Source: JL08 sp963765555 (GTDB lineage Bacteria; Pseudomonadota; Alphaproteobacteria; Rhodobacterales; Rhodobacteraceae). From it: DNA of 64,000 nt. Both the position numbers and the translations under genes were made by a program. Below, piece after piece: positions 8,836-18,736 of the stretch. The stretch covers positions 88,124-152,123 of the forward strand of contig CAVXWX010000007.1 in NCBI GenBank assembly GCA_963765555.1, given 5' to 3'. The notes beneath the pieces were generated by a model, which worked only from the letters and a program-made list of their open reading frames with translations, had not been told where the DNA came from and searched no databases. Numbering within the stretch: the first letter of the stretch is position 1; each line of letters starts with the position of its first letter.

Positions 8836-9658
8836 CGTCTGGCGAAGCCGCCGGATCGGTCGGTTTGTCATCGGCATCCTCAGAGGGCGCTTCGCCATTG
8901 CGGGCATCATCCAGGCAAAACCCTGCCTCGCATCCGATGCCGATCGCTGTTTCCTTGGCGACATCCGTCCACGACACGTCCGGATCAAAACGCCCGTTTT
9001 TCAGAAAAAAGATCACTTCGGCAATCACAGTTGGATTGTTCATCATAAACGTATGCGTCACAGGCAACACGATATGATCCGCCATACCCGCAACCTTGGT
9101 TGAGGCAACGCTGACCTTGCCGTCGTCCGGGCCTTCGATCACGCTGGAAAAAAACGGGTTCAGCGACTGGTTTCCTGCAATGACACCCAATTCGAAATCC
9201 ACCGGAGGCAATTTGCGCGGCAGGCTGTCGGGGCCGGTGCCCAACTGTTTTCCAGCCGGGCCATTGAGCCAGCCAAACGATTTGTAATCATCAAACATAT
9301 CCACCAGTTCGCTGCCTTGATTGGGTGGCCCCAGCATGACGACACGCCCCAGTTTGGCGGGTTTGGCGTATACAAAAAACTGGCGCACCAGAATACCACC
9401 CATTGAGTGGGTCACAAAATGCACCACGTCATCGCCGCATTGCGCAATCGCTTTCGGCAGGGTCTCGGCCACCAAGGTCTGCACCAGCGCTTCGGTTGAT
9501 GGGTAATCAGGATTGACCACGGTGTAACCGTTTGCCTCAAGCACAGTTTCCATCAGCACAAAAGACGTATCCGTACGCGCCAGCCCGTGCAGCAACACAA
9601 CGCACTCCGCCGCCGCAGCACCGGGCCATAACATCAAAAAGGCAAACACCATCCGCAT
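8825..9658 (-). CDS. Secreted alpha/beta hydrolase (lipase-like)
   Basis: A protein of 277 residues with a Sec signal peptide (about residues 1-17, ending in GAAAAE). The alpha/beta-hydrolase fold starts with VVLLHGLART (oxyanion HG). The nucleophile elbow is THSMGG, with serine as nucleophile. The C-terminus, rich in D, E and P (APSEDADDKPTDPAASPDD), is low complexity. The likely activity is that of a periplasmic or extracellular esterase or lipase; the substrate is unknown. It is upstream of phnM and overlaps its start by 11 bases, so both are probably one transcript. Confidence 0.8.
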   Translation of the reverse strand: MRMVFAFLMLWPGAAAAECVVLLHGLARTDTSFVLMETVLEANGYTVVNPDYPSTEALVQTLVAETLPKAIAQCGDDVVHFVTHSMGGILVRQFFVYAKPAKLGRVVMLGPPNQGSELVDMFDDYKSFGWLNGPAGKQLGTGPDSLPRKLPPVDFELGVIAGNQSLNPFFSSVIEGPDDGKVSVASTKVAGMADHIVLPVTHTFMMNNPTVIAEVIFFLKNGRFDPDVSWTDVAKETAIGIGCEAGFCLDDARNGEAPSEDADDKPTDPAASPDDGN

Positions 9659-9715
9659 GGGGTTGAGATAGTCGCAAACGCAGCGCTACAAAAGGTCTCT
9701 TGTGCACGCTTATCG

Positions 9716-10183
9716 ATGAAAGACCTGCTGATGCGCCCCACAAATGTCCGATTGGCCACGCGTGCCATTATTGTACACCAAAAGCGCCTGTTGGTCGTGA
9801 ACGCATGGCCCGACGGCAAAAGCCCCCTGATGTGCGCGCCCGGTGGCGGCGCGGACGCGGGCCAATCCTTGCCGGACAATCTGGCGCGCGAAGTACATGA
9901 AGAAACCGGTTTGCGTGTGCGCGTCGGCGCGCCGTGTATGATCAACGAATTTCATGATCCTGACAGCGGCTTTCATCAGGTCGAGGTGTTTTTTCGCTGT
10001 ACCGTTGAAACTGCGGACCTGTCGGATGATTGGTGCGACCCAGAAGGCATTGTGACAGACCGGCGCTGGGTCACGGCCCTTGAATTGGCCGCCTTGCCCC
10101 ACAAGCCTGACAGCCTTGGCCTGTTGGCGTTCAATCCTGCGCAGGCACCGCTTTACGATCCGCTTGAACGGGTGACGTGGTAA
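9716..10183 (+). CDS. Nudix hydrolase
   Basis: A protein of 155 residues with the Nudix box GGADAGQSLPDNLA followed by REVHEETGL (roughly residues 43-66). The metal-binding glutamates of REVHEE are intact, but the first glutamate of the Gx5E part is a glutamine. That residue is structural more than catalytic, so activity is still likely. The substrate would be a nucleoside diphosphate linked to some group; it is not predictable. The gene diverges from the secreted hydrolase. Its 3' end overlaps the end of the convergent exporter gene by 53 bases. Confidence 0.88.
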   Translation: MKDLLMRPTNVRLATRAIIVHQKRLLVVNAWPDGKSPLMCAPGGGADAGQSLPDNLAREVHEETGLRVRVGAPCMINEFHDPDSGFHQVEVFFRCTVETADLSDDWCDPEGIVTDRRWVTALELAALPHKPDSLGLLAFNPAQAPLYDPLERVTW

Positions 10184-10997
10184 CGGCAATTGCGATACCA
10201 CCTAATACAACAGCCGATGCCAGAACGATGCGCAGGGTCAACGCTTCACCCAGAAACACCACGCCGCCGACAATGGCGATCACCGGCACGCTCAGTTGCA
10301 CAACAGCAGCAACCCCCGTGTCCAGCCTGGGCAGGATGCTGTACCACAGCGCGTATCCCAAACCGGATGTGACAGCGCCGGAAAGAATAGCCAGCCCGGC
10401 CCCGACCAGTGTTACCGATGTGCCGCCCCCGACCAAAAGCAGCGTGAGCATCGGGACCGCGATCAGGAAATTGGCGGCTGTCGCGCCCAGCGCATCAGCC
10501 GCACTGCGCCCGGCAATCGTGTAAACGGCCCAGCCCAAACCTGCGGCGATCATCATGATTGCACCGCTCAGATAGGGTGGCCCCCCGGGCCCCGGCCAAA
10601 GCACATAGACCAGTCCGCCAAACGCCAATGCCGCCCCGATCAGTTGTTGGCGGCGCAACCCTCCGGGTTGGCGTGCAGCATGCCCCAGCATGGCAATCTG
10701 GACCGTGCCAAACAGGATCAGTGCGCCCAGACCCGCATCCAGCGTCAGATAAGCCAAGGAAAAGCCAACCATATAAACCGACAACGATATCGCCCCGACC
10801 AACCGCGGGCGCCACTGCATCTGAACGGGGCCACCGCGTACCGTCAGGATCATACCCAACATGACCGCGCCTGAAACAACCCGGATCAACGCAAAACTGC
10901 CGGGATCAATATGCATCCCGTCAACGGCCATACGGTTCAACACGGAATTTGCGGCAAATGCCGTCATGGTCAGGGCCGTCAGCAGGATCAGGCGCAT
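10131..10997 (-). CDS. DMT superfamily (EamA-type) inner membrane transporter
   Basis: A very hydrophobic protein of 288 residues made of two repeats of about five helices, as in EamA exporters. It starts LTALTMTAFAANSVLNRMAV, where the first helix and the NxxxxR pattern are typical, and ends with the second-repeat helices AVVQLSVPVIAIVGG and VVLGGIAIAV. Members export amino acids, purines or other metabolites; this substrate is unknown. It starts five bases after the stop of the dehydrogenase gene, so both form one operon. Confidence 0.9.
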   Translation of the reverse strand: MRLILLTALTMTAFAANSVLNRMAVDGMHIDPGSFALIRVVSGAVMLGMILTVRGGPVQMQWRPRLVGAISLSVYMVGFSLAYLTLDAGLGALILFGTVQIAMLGHAARQPGGLRRQQLIGAALAFGGLVYVLWPGPGGPPYLSGAIMMIAAGLGWAVYTIAGRSAADALGATAANFLIAVPMLTLLLVGGGTSVTLVGAGLAILSGAVTSGLGYALWYSILPRLDTGVAAVVQLSVPVIAIVGGVVFLGEALTLRIVLASAVVLGGIAIAVTTSPVQADRKAVPAQD

Positions 10998-11001
10998 AAG
11001 C

Positions 11002-11865
11002 TCAGGCCTTTTCGTATGCAGTTGAAATAAGTGCGGCTATATCGTCCGCGCCCTGCCCGTTGGCTTGCGCCGCGCGCCAGAACATTTGCGCGGCTTCCAA
11101 CGTTGGCACATCAAGGCCCAAATCATGCGCAGCGCCTACGAACACGTCCGCATCCTTTGACGCGCCATCAATATCAAAGCCAACAGATCTATCCTGCCCA
11201 AGAATTCTGGGCACACGCCCGACCAGCATCGGCGCGCCTGCAGGGCCGCCCGCCAGCACCGGCACAACCTGTTCCAGTGCCAACCCGGATCGTTTTGCGA
11301 TTTGCATTACATCCACCAATACCGCGAAAAGCCCTTGCAACACGCTGTTGTTCACGATTTTCATCGCCAGCCCACTACCCAGTGGCCCAACATGATGCAC
11401 CTGCCCCGCGATCATCGAAAGAACCGGCGCAGCGCGGGTGAAATCCTGTGCGGTTCCCCCGGCAAAGACACCGCACTGGCCTGCCAGAACCAGTTCGGGC
11501 CCGCCCGAAATAGGTGCATCCATCAGTGACGCGGCGGCAGAAACGGTCCGGTCCAGATAATCCTGTAAAACAGTTGGGGCGACCGTTGATGTATCGATGA
11601 TCAACTTGCCGGAAATCTCTGTTTGCAGCAGGGATTGCAAAACATCCCGCACCGCACGTTCATCGAACAAGCTAAGCAAAATGATATCCGACTGCGCGGC
11701 CAGATCAGCAAGTGTCGCACAAGGCGTCACACTCCAATCCTTTCCCTCGGTCGCGCTCACGCCCGAACGCGTCCACGCTGATACATTTGCCCCCTGACCG
11801 GTCAGACGCTGCGCGATTGCGCGCCCCATGCGGCCAAGACCCACCACGCCAAGCCTGTCACCCAT
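11002..11865 (-). CDS. NAD(P)-dependent beta-hydroxyacid dehydrogenase (HIBADH family)
   Basis: A protein of 287 residues with the N-terminal Rossmann motif GVVGLGRMGRAIAQRL, the substrate-binding DAPISGGPELVLAGQCG (family motif DAPVSGG), and the catalytic lysine in GLAMKIVNNSVLQG. The family includes 3-hydroxyisobutyrate, tartronate semialdehyde and related dehydrogenases and some imine reductases; which one this is cannot be told. It is the first gene of a two-gene unit with the downstream exporter gene. Confidence 0.9.
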   Translation of the reverse strand: MGDRLGVVGLGRMGRAIAQRLTGQGANVSAWTRSGVSATEGKDWSVTPCATLADLAAQSDIILLSLFDERAVRDVLQSLLQTEISGKLIIDTSTVAPTVLQDYLDRTVSAAASLMDAPISGGPELVLAGQCGVFAGGTAQDFTRAAPVLSMIAGQVHHVGPLGSGLAMKIVNNSVLQGLFAVLVDVMQIAKRSGLALEQVVPVLAGGPAGAPMLVGRVPRILGQDRSVGFDIDGASKDADVFVGAAHDLGLDVPTLEAAQMFWRAAQANGQGADDIAALISTAYEKA

Positions 11866-12002
11866 CTACGCCCCCCGTTTCGGTTTATTTGTTCAACATA
11901 CGCGAACAGCGGCAGGGCGCAATTTGCCTTTGACCGAACGGCGTATTTCGTTGCGTTTGGCATTATGCGGTGCGCCATCCCAGTCCATGCAGCGACAAAC
12001 AG

Positions 12003-12031
12003 AAAAAGGCCCGCCAATCAGGCGGGCCTTT
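12003..12031 (-). terminator. Rho-independent terminator of groESL
   Basis: A perfect 11-bp stem (AAAGGCCCGCC paired with GGCGGGCCTTT) has a 5-base loop. On the minus strand it is followed by a short T-rich stretch. It lies about 30 bases beyond the groEL stop codon. Confidence 0.85.
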
Positions 12032-12059
12032 CCCTTAAGATTTGGTGCCAAAGGCTGGC

Positions 12060-13709
<1,650 letters not shown>

Positions 13710-13758
13710 TTGAATGCTCCTGAATGTCTAGTGTTTCATTGAATAGAAGGTGCGCGAC

Positions 13759-14046
13759 TTAGGAGATGATCCCCATGATGTCGCTTTCTTTCATCATAAG
13801 CAGCTCTTCGCCATCGAGAGTGACTTCGGTGCCCGACCATTTGCCGAACAGGATTTTGTCACCGGCTTTTACAGCCATTTCGATCAACTCGCCGCTGTCT
13901 TTGCGCGCGCCTTCGCCCGTGGCGACAACTTCGCCTTCGCTGGGCTTTTCTTTTGCGCTATCGGGGATGATCAATCCGCCTTTGGTTTTCTCTTCGCTTT
14001 CTGTGCGGCGAACCAGCACACGGTCATGAAGCGGTTTCAATGCCAT
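13759..14046 (-). CDS. groES: Co-chaperonin GroES (Hsp10)
   Basis: A protein of 95 residues that caps the GroEL ring. Family landmarks are FKPLHDRVLVRR-like KPLHDRVLVRRTESEEKT, the mobile loop with GGLIIPDSAKEKPSEG, and the ending KESDIMGII. An AAGGAG-like ribosome site (reading AAGGAGCTGCAAAG) precedes the ATG. First gene of the groESL operon. Confidence 0.98.
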   Translation of the reverse strand: MALKPLHDRVLVRRTESEEKTKGGLIIPDSAKEKPSEGEVVATGEGARKDSGELIEMAVKAGDKILFGKWSGTEVTLDGEELLMMKESDIMGIIS

Positions 14047-14105
14047 CTTTGCAGCTCCTTAAGGCTCAAAGTTTCTCCCATTGACCTTTCGCAGTCCGAA
14101 AGGCC

Positions 14106-14134
14106 GTTATCACTCACCCCATGCGAGTGATAAC
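14106..14134 (-). promoter_or_regulatory. CIRCE operator of groESL
   Basis: A perfect 10-bp inverted repeat, GTTATCACTC (14106-14115) and GAGTGATAAC (14125-14134), separated by exactly nine bases. The CIRCE consensus is TTAGCACTC-N9-GAGTGCTAA; here the fourth base of each arm is T/A in place of G/C, changed symmetrically. It lies 60-88 bases upstream of groES, just after the predicted promoter, where HrcA would block transcription. Confidence 0.9.
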
Positions 14135-14140
14135 GAGGTG

Positions 14141-14169
14141 TAGCTAAGGATGCCGACCGCCCGAGTCAA
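14141..14169 (-). promoter_or_regulatory. Candidate groESL promoter
   Basis: On the minus strand, TTGACT (14164-14169) and TAGCTA (14141-14146) are 17 bases apart, a housekeeping-type -35/-10 pair with a weak -10. The CIRCE repeat starts 6 bases downstream of it and would cover the transcription start, as in other HrcA-controlled genes. Confidence 0.5.
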
Positions 14170-14270
14170 GCTGCGAGCGACAAAAATTTGAACAAGTTCA
14201 GTGCGGCGCGCTGTTGAGCTTTGCCAGTAACGCACTTAGCCTTGAGATCGTTGAAATTCAAGGAATTGCC

Positions 14271-15260
14271 ATGATCCTTCGTCTTGCTGTGACACTGCTG
14301 TTTTTTGGCCTGCCTTTGATGGTGTCCGCGCAATGTGGCGGCGGTGATTTGCGATTGCAGATGCCCCAAGATCAAACCAATGAAATGGCGCAGAACGTGC
14401 AGCGCATCCCGTTCGCTGAAGGCAACCACTGGCAAGCGGTCAAAGATTCGCGAACGGTCCACGTGATTGGCACAATCCACGTCTATGATCCGCGTCTTGA
14501 ACCGGTCATGGACAGGCTGCAGCCCCTGATTGAATCCGCCGATCTGATCTTGCTTGAAGCTACGCCAGAGGAAGAAAAGAAACTGCAAGCGGCAATTACC
14601 ACAAATCCGGCGCTGGTGTTTTTGACAGACGGCCCCACCCTGCCCGAACTTATGCCCGAAGACGATTGGCAACGCCTGTCCGCAGCGGCCGCATCGCGGG
14701 GTATCCCCCCGTTCATGGCGTCCAAATTCCAACCCTGGTATCTGTCGCTGCTGATGGGTATCCCCGGGTGCGCCATGCAAGAGGCTGTTGCAGGGGCACG
14801 CGGCCTTGATCACATGATCGGCGATGTCGCAACCGCAGCCGGCGTGCAAATGCGCGCGTTGGAACCGTTCGATATGCTGTTTGGATTGTTCAATGACGAT
14901 CCTTTGGACGAACAGATCAGGATGCTGACCCTCAGCGTGATGCCGGATCAGCTGTCTGAAGATGCGCTTTTCACCCTCAAGGAAACCTATTTCGAACAAA
15001 GCCCTGCAGAAGCTTGGGAATTTTCGCGATATCTTGCGCGTACCCTGCTCGACCTGCCAATTGCCGAAGTCGACCAACTGTTCGGCGAACTGGAAGACCT
15101 GCTTTTGACGCAGCGCAATGCCGCGTGGTTGCCGCGGATCGAAGATGCATCAGGCGATTTGATCGTTGTGGCCGTTGGCGGCGCGCACCTCATGGGCGAA
15201 AACGGTGTTTTGCAGCTGCTGGAAAATGCAGGCTACGCCCTCACACGACAGGCGTTTTAA
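14271..15260 (+). CDS. TraB/GumN family protein, exported
   Basis: A protein of 329 residues from the ATG at 14271. It starts with a signal peptide (MILRLAVTLLFFGLPLMVSA) followed by a Cys within the QCGGG that could be a lipidation site, though the lipobox is poor. The TraB/GumN fold is marked by HVIGTIHVYDPR near the N-terminus, by LILLEATPEEE, and by the C-terminal VVAVGGAHLMGENGVLQLL with GxxH. The family is thought to be metal-dependent and protease-like. Function here is unknown. It is convergent with the next gene, with 4 bases of overlap. Confidence 0.85.
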   Translation: MILRLAVTLLFFGLPLMVSAQCGGGDLRLQMPQDQTNEMAQNVQRIPFAEGNHWQAVKDSRTVHVIGTIHVYDPRLEPVMDRLQPLIESADLILLEATPEEEKKLQAAITTNPALVFLTDGPTLPELMPEDDWQRLSAAAASRGIPPFMASKFQPWYLSLLMGIPGCAMQEAVAGARGLDHMIGDVATAAGVQMRALEPFDMLFGLFNDDPLDEQIRMLTLSVMPDQLSEDALFTLKETYFEQSPAEAWEFSRYLARTLLDLPIAEVDQLFGELEDLLLTQRNAAWLPRIEDASGDLIVVAVGGAHLMGENGVLQLLENAGYALTRQAF

Positions 15261-15937
15261 TCAATACCGTCTTCACCCCAGCTGTAAGCCCAGTGTTTCA
15301 ACCCGTCCGCCCCCTGATCGGTCAGGCGGTAGATTCCGGTGCGCACCCGTTCAAACCAGCCATAGTGATTGTCGGCCATGATCCGTGTTGCGGCAGACAC
15401 CTGCACAGCGCGGGCCACGTCCGATCCCTTGCTGGGGCCATGCTCTGCCAGATGCGCAGCGCAGCGCAACGCCTCTTGCCTGTATCCGGTTACGATGCCG
15501 AACCGCGTGGCCCCGCCTGCATTGGGGTCTCCGTCCAGACGATCAAACTCCTTTAACAACCGGTTTGCGCGCGTCTTTGACTTGCGCGGCGCATAGGGCC
15601 CGGGATCACACAGCACTTCGGCCCGTTTACCGTCGCGCACAAAAATCAGGCCAAGCCCCAAACGGCGACACAGGGCCAAGTTGTCTTTGGTGGCGCGTCT
15701 GGCCGTTCGTCCGGTGGGCTTGGGCACAGCAAGATACACCTGATCTGTGATCGCCAAACGGGCAACTGCCTGATGAAACAAGCTCAAACTGAACCGCAAT
15801 TTCAATTCGACGATCACGGGCGGTGCATCGTCACGCACCGCCACCAAATCTGCGGCCCCGACTTCGCCCTTGACGGTGTAACCCTGCCGTTCCAGCAGGG
15901 CCTTGATCGGCGGATAAAGATCACTTTCACGGTTCAT
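15257..15937 (-). CDS. DUF2161 protein, PD-(D/E)XK-like nuclease fold
   Basis: A protein of 226 residues starting MNRESDLYPPIKALLE. A nuclease-like core is visible: E25, D30 and E44-x-K46 (GEVGAADLV, then VIVELKLR), the arrangement of PD-(D/E)XK enzymes. The C-terminus (about residues 150-226) resembles a small winged-helix region with YRQEALRCAAHLAEHG and SAATRIMADNHYGWF. This agrees with the DUF2161 family of alphaproteobacteria. No role has been established that I know of. Nothing here ties it to defence or repair, and it stands alone between a TraB gene and ppaC. Confidence 0.75.
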   Translation of the reverse strand: MNRESDLYPPIKALLERQGYTVKGEVGAADLVAVRDDAPPVIVELKLRFSLSLFHQAVARLAITDQVYLAVPKPTGRTARRATKDNLALCRRLGLGLIFVRDGKRAEVLCDPGPYAPRKSKTRANRLLKEFDRLDGDPNAGGATRFGIVTGYRQEALRCAAHLAEHGPSKGSDVARAVQVSAATRIMADNHYGWFERVRTGIYRLTDQGADGLKHWAYSWGEDGID

Positions 15938-16057
15938 GAAGGGCACAGTAGGCGATGTTTCGGACAGCGTCCATTTGTCCCCATCCACACCGTGACAACC
16001 TGTATTCCCCACCGTATAAGGCGGCCAAATTCGACCCTTATTTCAGGAACAAACGTA

Positions 16058-16978
16058 ATGACAATCCAAGTTTTCGGGCACAAATCCCCAGACACAGACA
16101 GCACCGGCAGCCCGATTATCTGGGCATGGTATCTGAACGAAATCAAAGGCCAGAAGGCCGAGGCCGTTCTGCTGGGCGAACCCAATACAGAAGCCGCGTT
16201 TATGCTAAAACACTGGGATCTGCCCAAACCGGCGATCCTGTCAGATCTGAAAGCCGACACACCGGTTGTGATCGTGGACACCAACAACCCCGCCGAATTG
16301 CCCGACAACATCAACGATGCCGACATTCTGGCGATTATCGACCATCATAAACTGGTCGGCGGGCTGGAAACCAAAGGCCCGATTGATATCACCATCCGCC
16401 CGCTGGCCTGCACCGCCACGCTGATGCACGACCTGATGGGCGATGACGCCGCCAAAATGCCCGACTGGGTCAAAGGTGCGATGCTGACCTGCATCCTGTC
16501 CGACACGCTGGAATTCCGCAGCCCGACAACAACACCGGTCGACAAGGCGCTGGCGGAATCACTAGCGGCTGATCTTGGTCTGTCGATTCCGGAATACGCG
16601 GCACAAATGTTCGCGGCAAAATCCGATGTTTCTTCCTTTTCCGATGCGGAATTGCTGCGCATGGATTCCAAGGAATACGAAGTTGGCGGAAAGCAATTCC
16701 GCGTTTCTGTTCTTGAAACAACATCGCCGCAAATGGTTCTGGACCGCAAGGATGCGCTGATGGCCGCAATGACCGGCGTTGCACAGGAAGATGGCGCCGA
16801 TCAGGTATTGCTGTTTGTGGTCGATATCCTGAACGAAGAAGCAACGCTTTTGGTACCCAATGATCTGGTCAAATCGGTTGCCAAGAAAAGCTTTGATGCG
16901 GATGCGACAGGCGACACTGTTCTTCTGCCCGGCATCATGAGCCGCAAGAAACAGATCATCCCGAACCTGAAAGTCTAA
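16058..16978 (+). CDS. ppaC: Manganese-dependent inorganic pyrophosphatase (family II)
   Basis: A protein of 306 residues that hydrolyses pyrophosphate to drive biosynthetic reactions. It belongs to the DHH phosphoesterase superfamily: metal ligands appear in GHKSPDTDS (residues 7-15), D74 and the D95-H96-H97 motif, and substrate binding in the C-terminal SRKKQIIP. The ATG at 16058 gives the usual N-terminus TIQVFGHK. An open frame runs 285 bases further upstream but has no similarity. It ends at a good terminator and is monocistronic. Confidence 0.95.
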   Translation: MTIQVFGHKSPDTDSTGSPIIWAWYLNEIKGQKAEAVLLGEPNTEAAFMLKHWDLPKPAILSDLKADTPVVIVDTNNPAELPDNINDADILAIIDHHKLVGGLETKGPIDITIRPLACTATLMHDLMGDDAAKMPDWVKGAMLTCILSDTLEFRSPTTTPVDKALAESLAADLGLSIPEYAAQMFAAKSDVSSFSDAELLRMDSKEYEVGGKQFRVSVLETTSPQMVLDRKDALMAAMTGVAQEDGADQVLLFVVDILNEEATLLVPNDLVKSVAKKSFDADATGDTVLLPGIMSRKKQIIPNLKV

Positions 16979-16996
16979 GGTTCAACAATACAAATA

Positions 16997-17035
16997 ACGG
17001 GTGCGCATGAAGTGATCGGCGCGCCCGTTTTTTTT
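16997..17035 (+). terminator. Rho-independent terminator of ppaC
   Basis: A 10-bp stem with one G-T pair (ACGGGTGCGC at 16997-17006 with GCGCGCCCGT at 17019-17028) is followed by eight T. Confidence 0.88.
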
Positions 17036-17050
17036 GTGTTCGAAAAAGCC

Positions 17051-18032
17051 CTAAACCGGTTGAAGCATAACCGCTTCAAAATCCTTGAGCATCTTTCGCG
17101 CTGCCGCCCCGAACCCGGTGGGCATGGAACCGGGGGTATCGGCAAAGATAGTCGCCAGCTCCTGCAATCCTTCCGACCCCATCACACTCAGCGCCTCTTC
17201 TCCAAGATAAAGGCTTTCGGCTTTGGCCCCTTCGGCCAATAAAACCTCGTGGCGGTCCAGCAAGATGTGAAAATACTCGACAGGGGTGGCCGACGCGACA
17301 ATTTCGATCCCCGGCCAGTTGATCAGACTTTTGGCAGGCACCAACACTTCGGCTTCGCCGAACAACAATTCCACAGCCGGTCCGGCCATGAGAATGCGGT
17401 GCTGCTGGGAGACATAAAGATCACGCTGCGGCACCCCCGCCCCTCAAGGCACCCGCGGCAATCCGAACCGGACGCAGCGCCGCATTTTCGTTCAAATCCT
17501 GGGCAGAGACGGTACTGCTTTCGATCCAACGGATGGGTTGTGGACCATGATCGACTGTCGTCACCATGTCTTTGACATTCAGGTTTTGCACCGCAATGGC
17601 CCCAAGCGGCGTTTCGATCAGCGTTCCGGCACAAAAACACACACCTTCAACTGTGACAGTCACCAGCAACGTTTCTGTCTGGTTGTTGATCCCGCCCCCC
17701 GGCGGAAAGGCAAAAGCTGTCAGCGTGACTTCGAATGTGTCAGAAACGATCTCTCCGTTATCCAATGCATCAAACTCTGCCGGATCAACAACATACGTCC
17801 ATTCGCCCGTAGTGCCATCAATTGTGGCAGTACCGATCCCGGGATCATCAGAAATACTCCACGTGGTGAACCAAAGGCTCCATCCCGGATTATTGAACGT
17901 TACTGTTTCGTCCAGATCCCCCGTGGCGTCATTTGGCGGCTCGCCCGTGACGAACCCGGTACTGTCGCCGGTGATATCAATATCAATCGCTCCGGGCGGG
18001 GCTACGGACACCATCAGATCATACCCCGCCAT
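17051..18032 (-). CDS. VCBS-like plus Hint domain protein, interrupted by a frameshift
   Basis: Two adjacent frames form one protein of about 327 residues. The N-terminal part (about 1-130) has a repeat-like strand pattern ending in EVTLTAFAFPP and TLLVTVTVEG, similar to VCBS/cadherin-like domains of type I secreted proteins. Next comes a Hint (hedgehog/intein) domain from CFCAGTLIETPLGAIAVQNL through VTTVDHGPQPIRWIE, continuing in the second frame with VSQQHRILM and VPAKSLIN. No C-extein follows, so self-cleavage rather than splicing would be expected. The break is in a run of five C at 17,434-17,438; dropping one base restores a continuous frame. The start overlaps the acyltransferase gene; an ATG at 18,014 is also possible. 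Confidence 0.8.
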
Positions 18033-18633
18033 CCAGCAGGCGCGCGAACGCTGGTTTCTTGTAAAGGTGCATGTGCACCGATCCGTCTTCTGTTCTGTTC
18101 CATTCGACGATCCGCTCGCGTGTCAGATCACTGTCCATTCTGTTGGTGCGTACTCTTTCGTGCGGAATCTCGCGTTTCAATATGTCAACAATTTGACGGA
18201 TTTGACCAAAGGGCGCGACCATATCAACGATCCAGAAGGACTTGCCGCTGGCAAAATCCTTGTCTGTCAAAGGTTGACCCTCAATCGCGTATTTGCGCTC
18301 CACCTCGTGCGACAAGCCCGCAAAGGTCACAAATCCGCGCGGGAAACCGTTTTGGCGAAAGATGTGATACTGACGCAGGCGCAGTGGCGTTTCAAAAGCG
18401 TAGATCGCTTGTGTCAAAGACCGTTTGTTGTGGGTTTTCGTCAGGCCCGACAAATACAGCATTGCGCCCAGATCGGCATACGCCTCTGGAGATATATCAA
18501 ACCAGCCCTTGGGATACGTCTTTTTCAATGCCTGCTGCCTTTTTGGCTTATTGCGTCCAGTTTGACACGCAACGCTTTGTTTTTGAAGGGTCCGAATGAT
18601 CGCACCCTGCGCAAAATATCGCCAGTGTTCCAA
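18019..18633 (-). CDS. HlyC-like toxin-activating lysine acyltransferase
   Basis: The family transfers a fatty acyl chain from acyl-ACP to lysines of RTX proteins in the cytoplasm. The block SFWIVDMVAPFG is the conserved HlyC signature, whose aspartate is D137 here; the candidate catalytic histidine is H68 in LTKTHNKR. Their spacing of 69 equals that of HlyC His23 and Asp92. GFVTFAGLSHEVERKY between them also fits. The frame begins with TTG and has about 45 residues before the family region, so the true start may be later. It is directly upstream of, and overlaps, the Hint protein gene. No RTX-repeat gene or type I exporter is in the window. Confidence 0.8.
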   Translation of the reverse strand: MEHWRYFAQGAIIRTLQKQSVACQTGRNKPKRQQALKKTYPKGWFDISPEAYADLGAMLYLSGLTKTHNKRSLTQAIYAFETPLRLRQYHIFRQNGFPRGFVTFAGLSHEVERKYAIEGQPLTDKDFASGKSFWIVDMVAPFGQIRQIVDILKREIPHERVRTNRMDSDLTRERIVEWNRTEDGSVHMHLYKKPAFARLLDGGV

Positions 18634-18736
18634 TTGCGCCCCATGTTTAGAAGGCTACATATTTCTGGTGGCCCCTGCCCAGCGGTTCTTTTATGCAGAA
18701 CATGCGCTGCCCCTATATCCAAAACCCGAGGTTTGA

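Noticed and set aside
15257..15937. Restriction or defence nuclease
   Set aside because: The PD-(D/E)XK core is there, but it stands alone between housekeeping genes and belongs to a widespread DUF2161 family with no link to defence.
17421..17800. Intein
   Set aside because: The Hint domain has no C-extein and is not inside a recognisable host protein.
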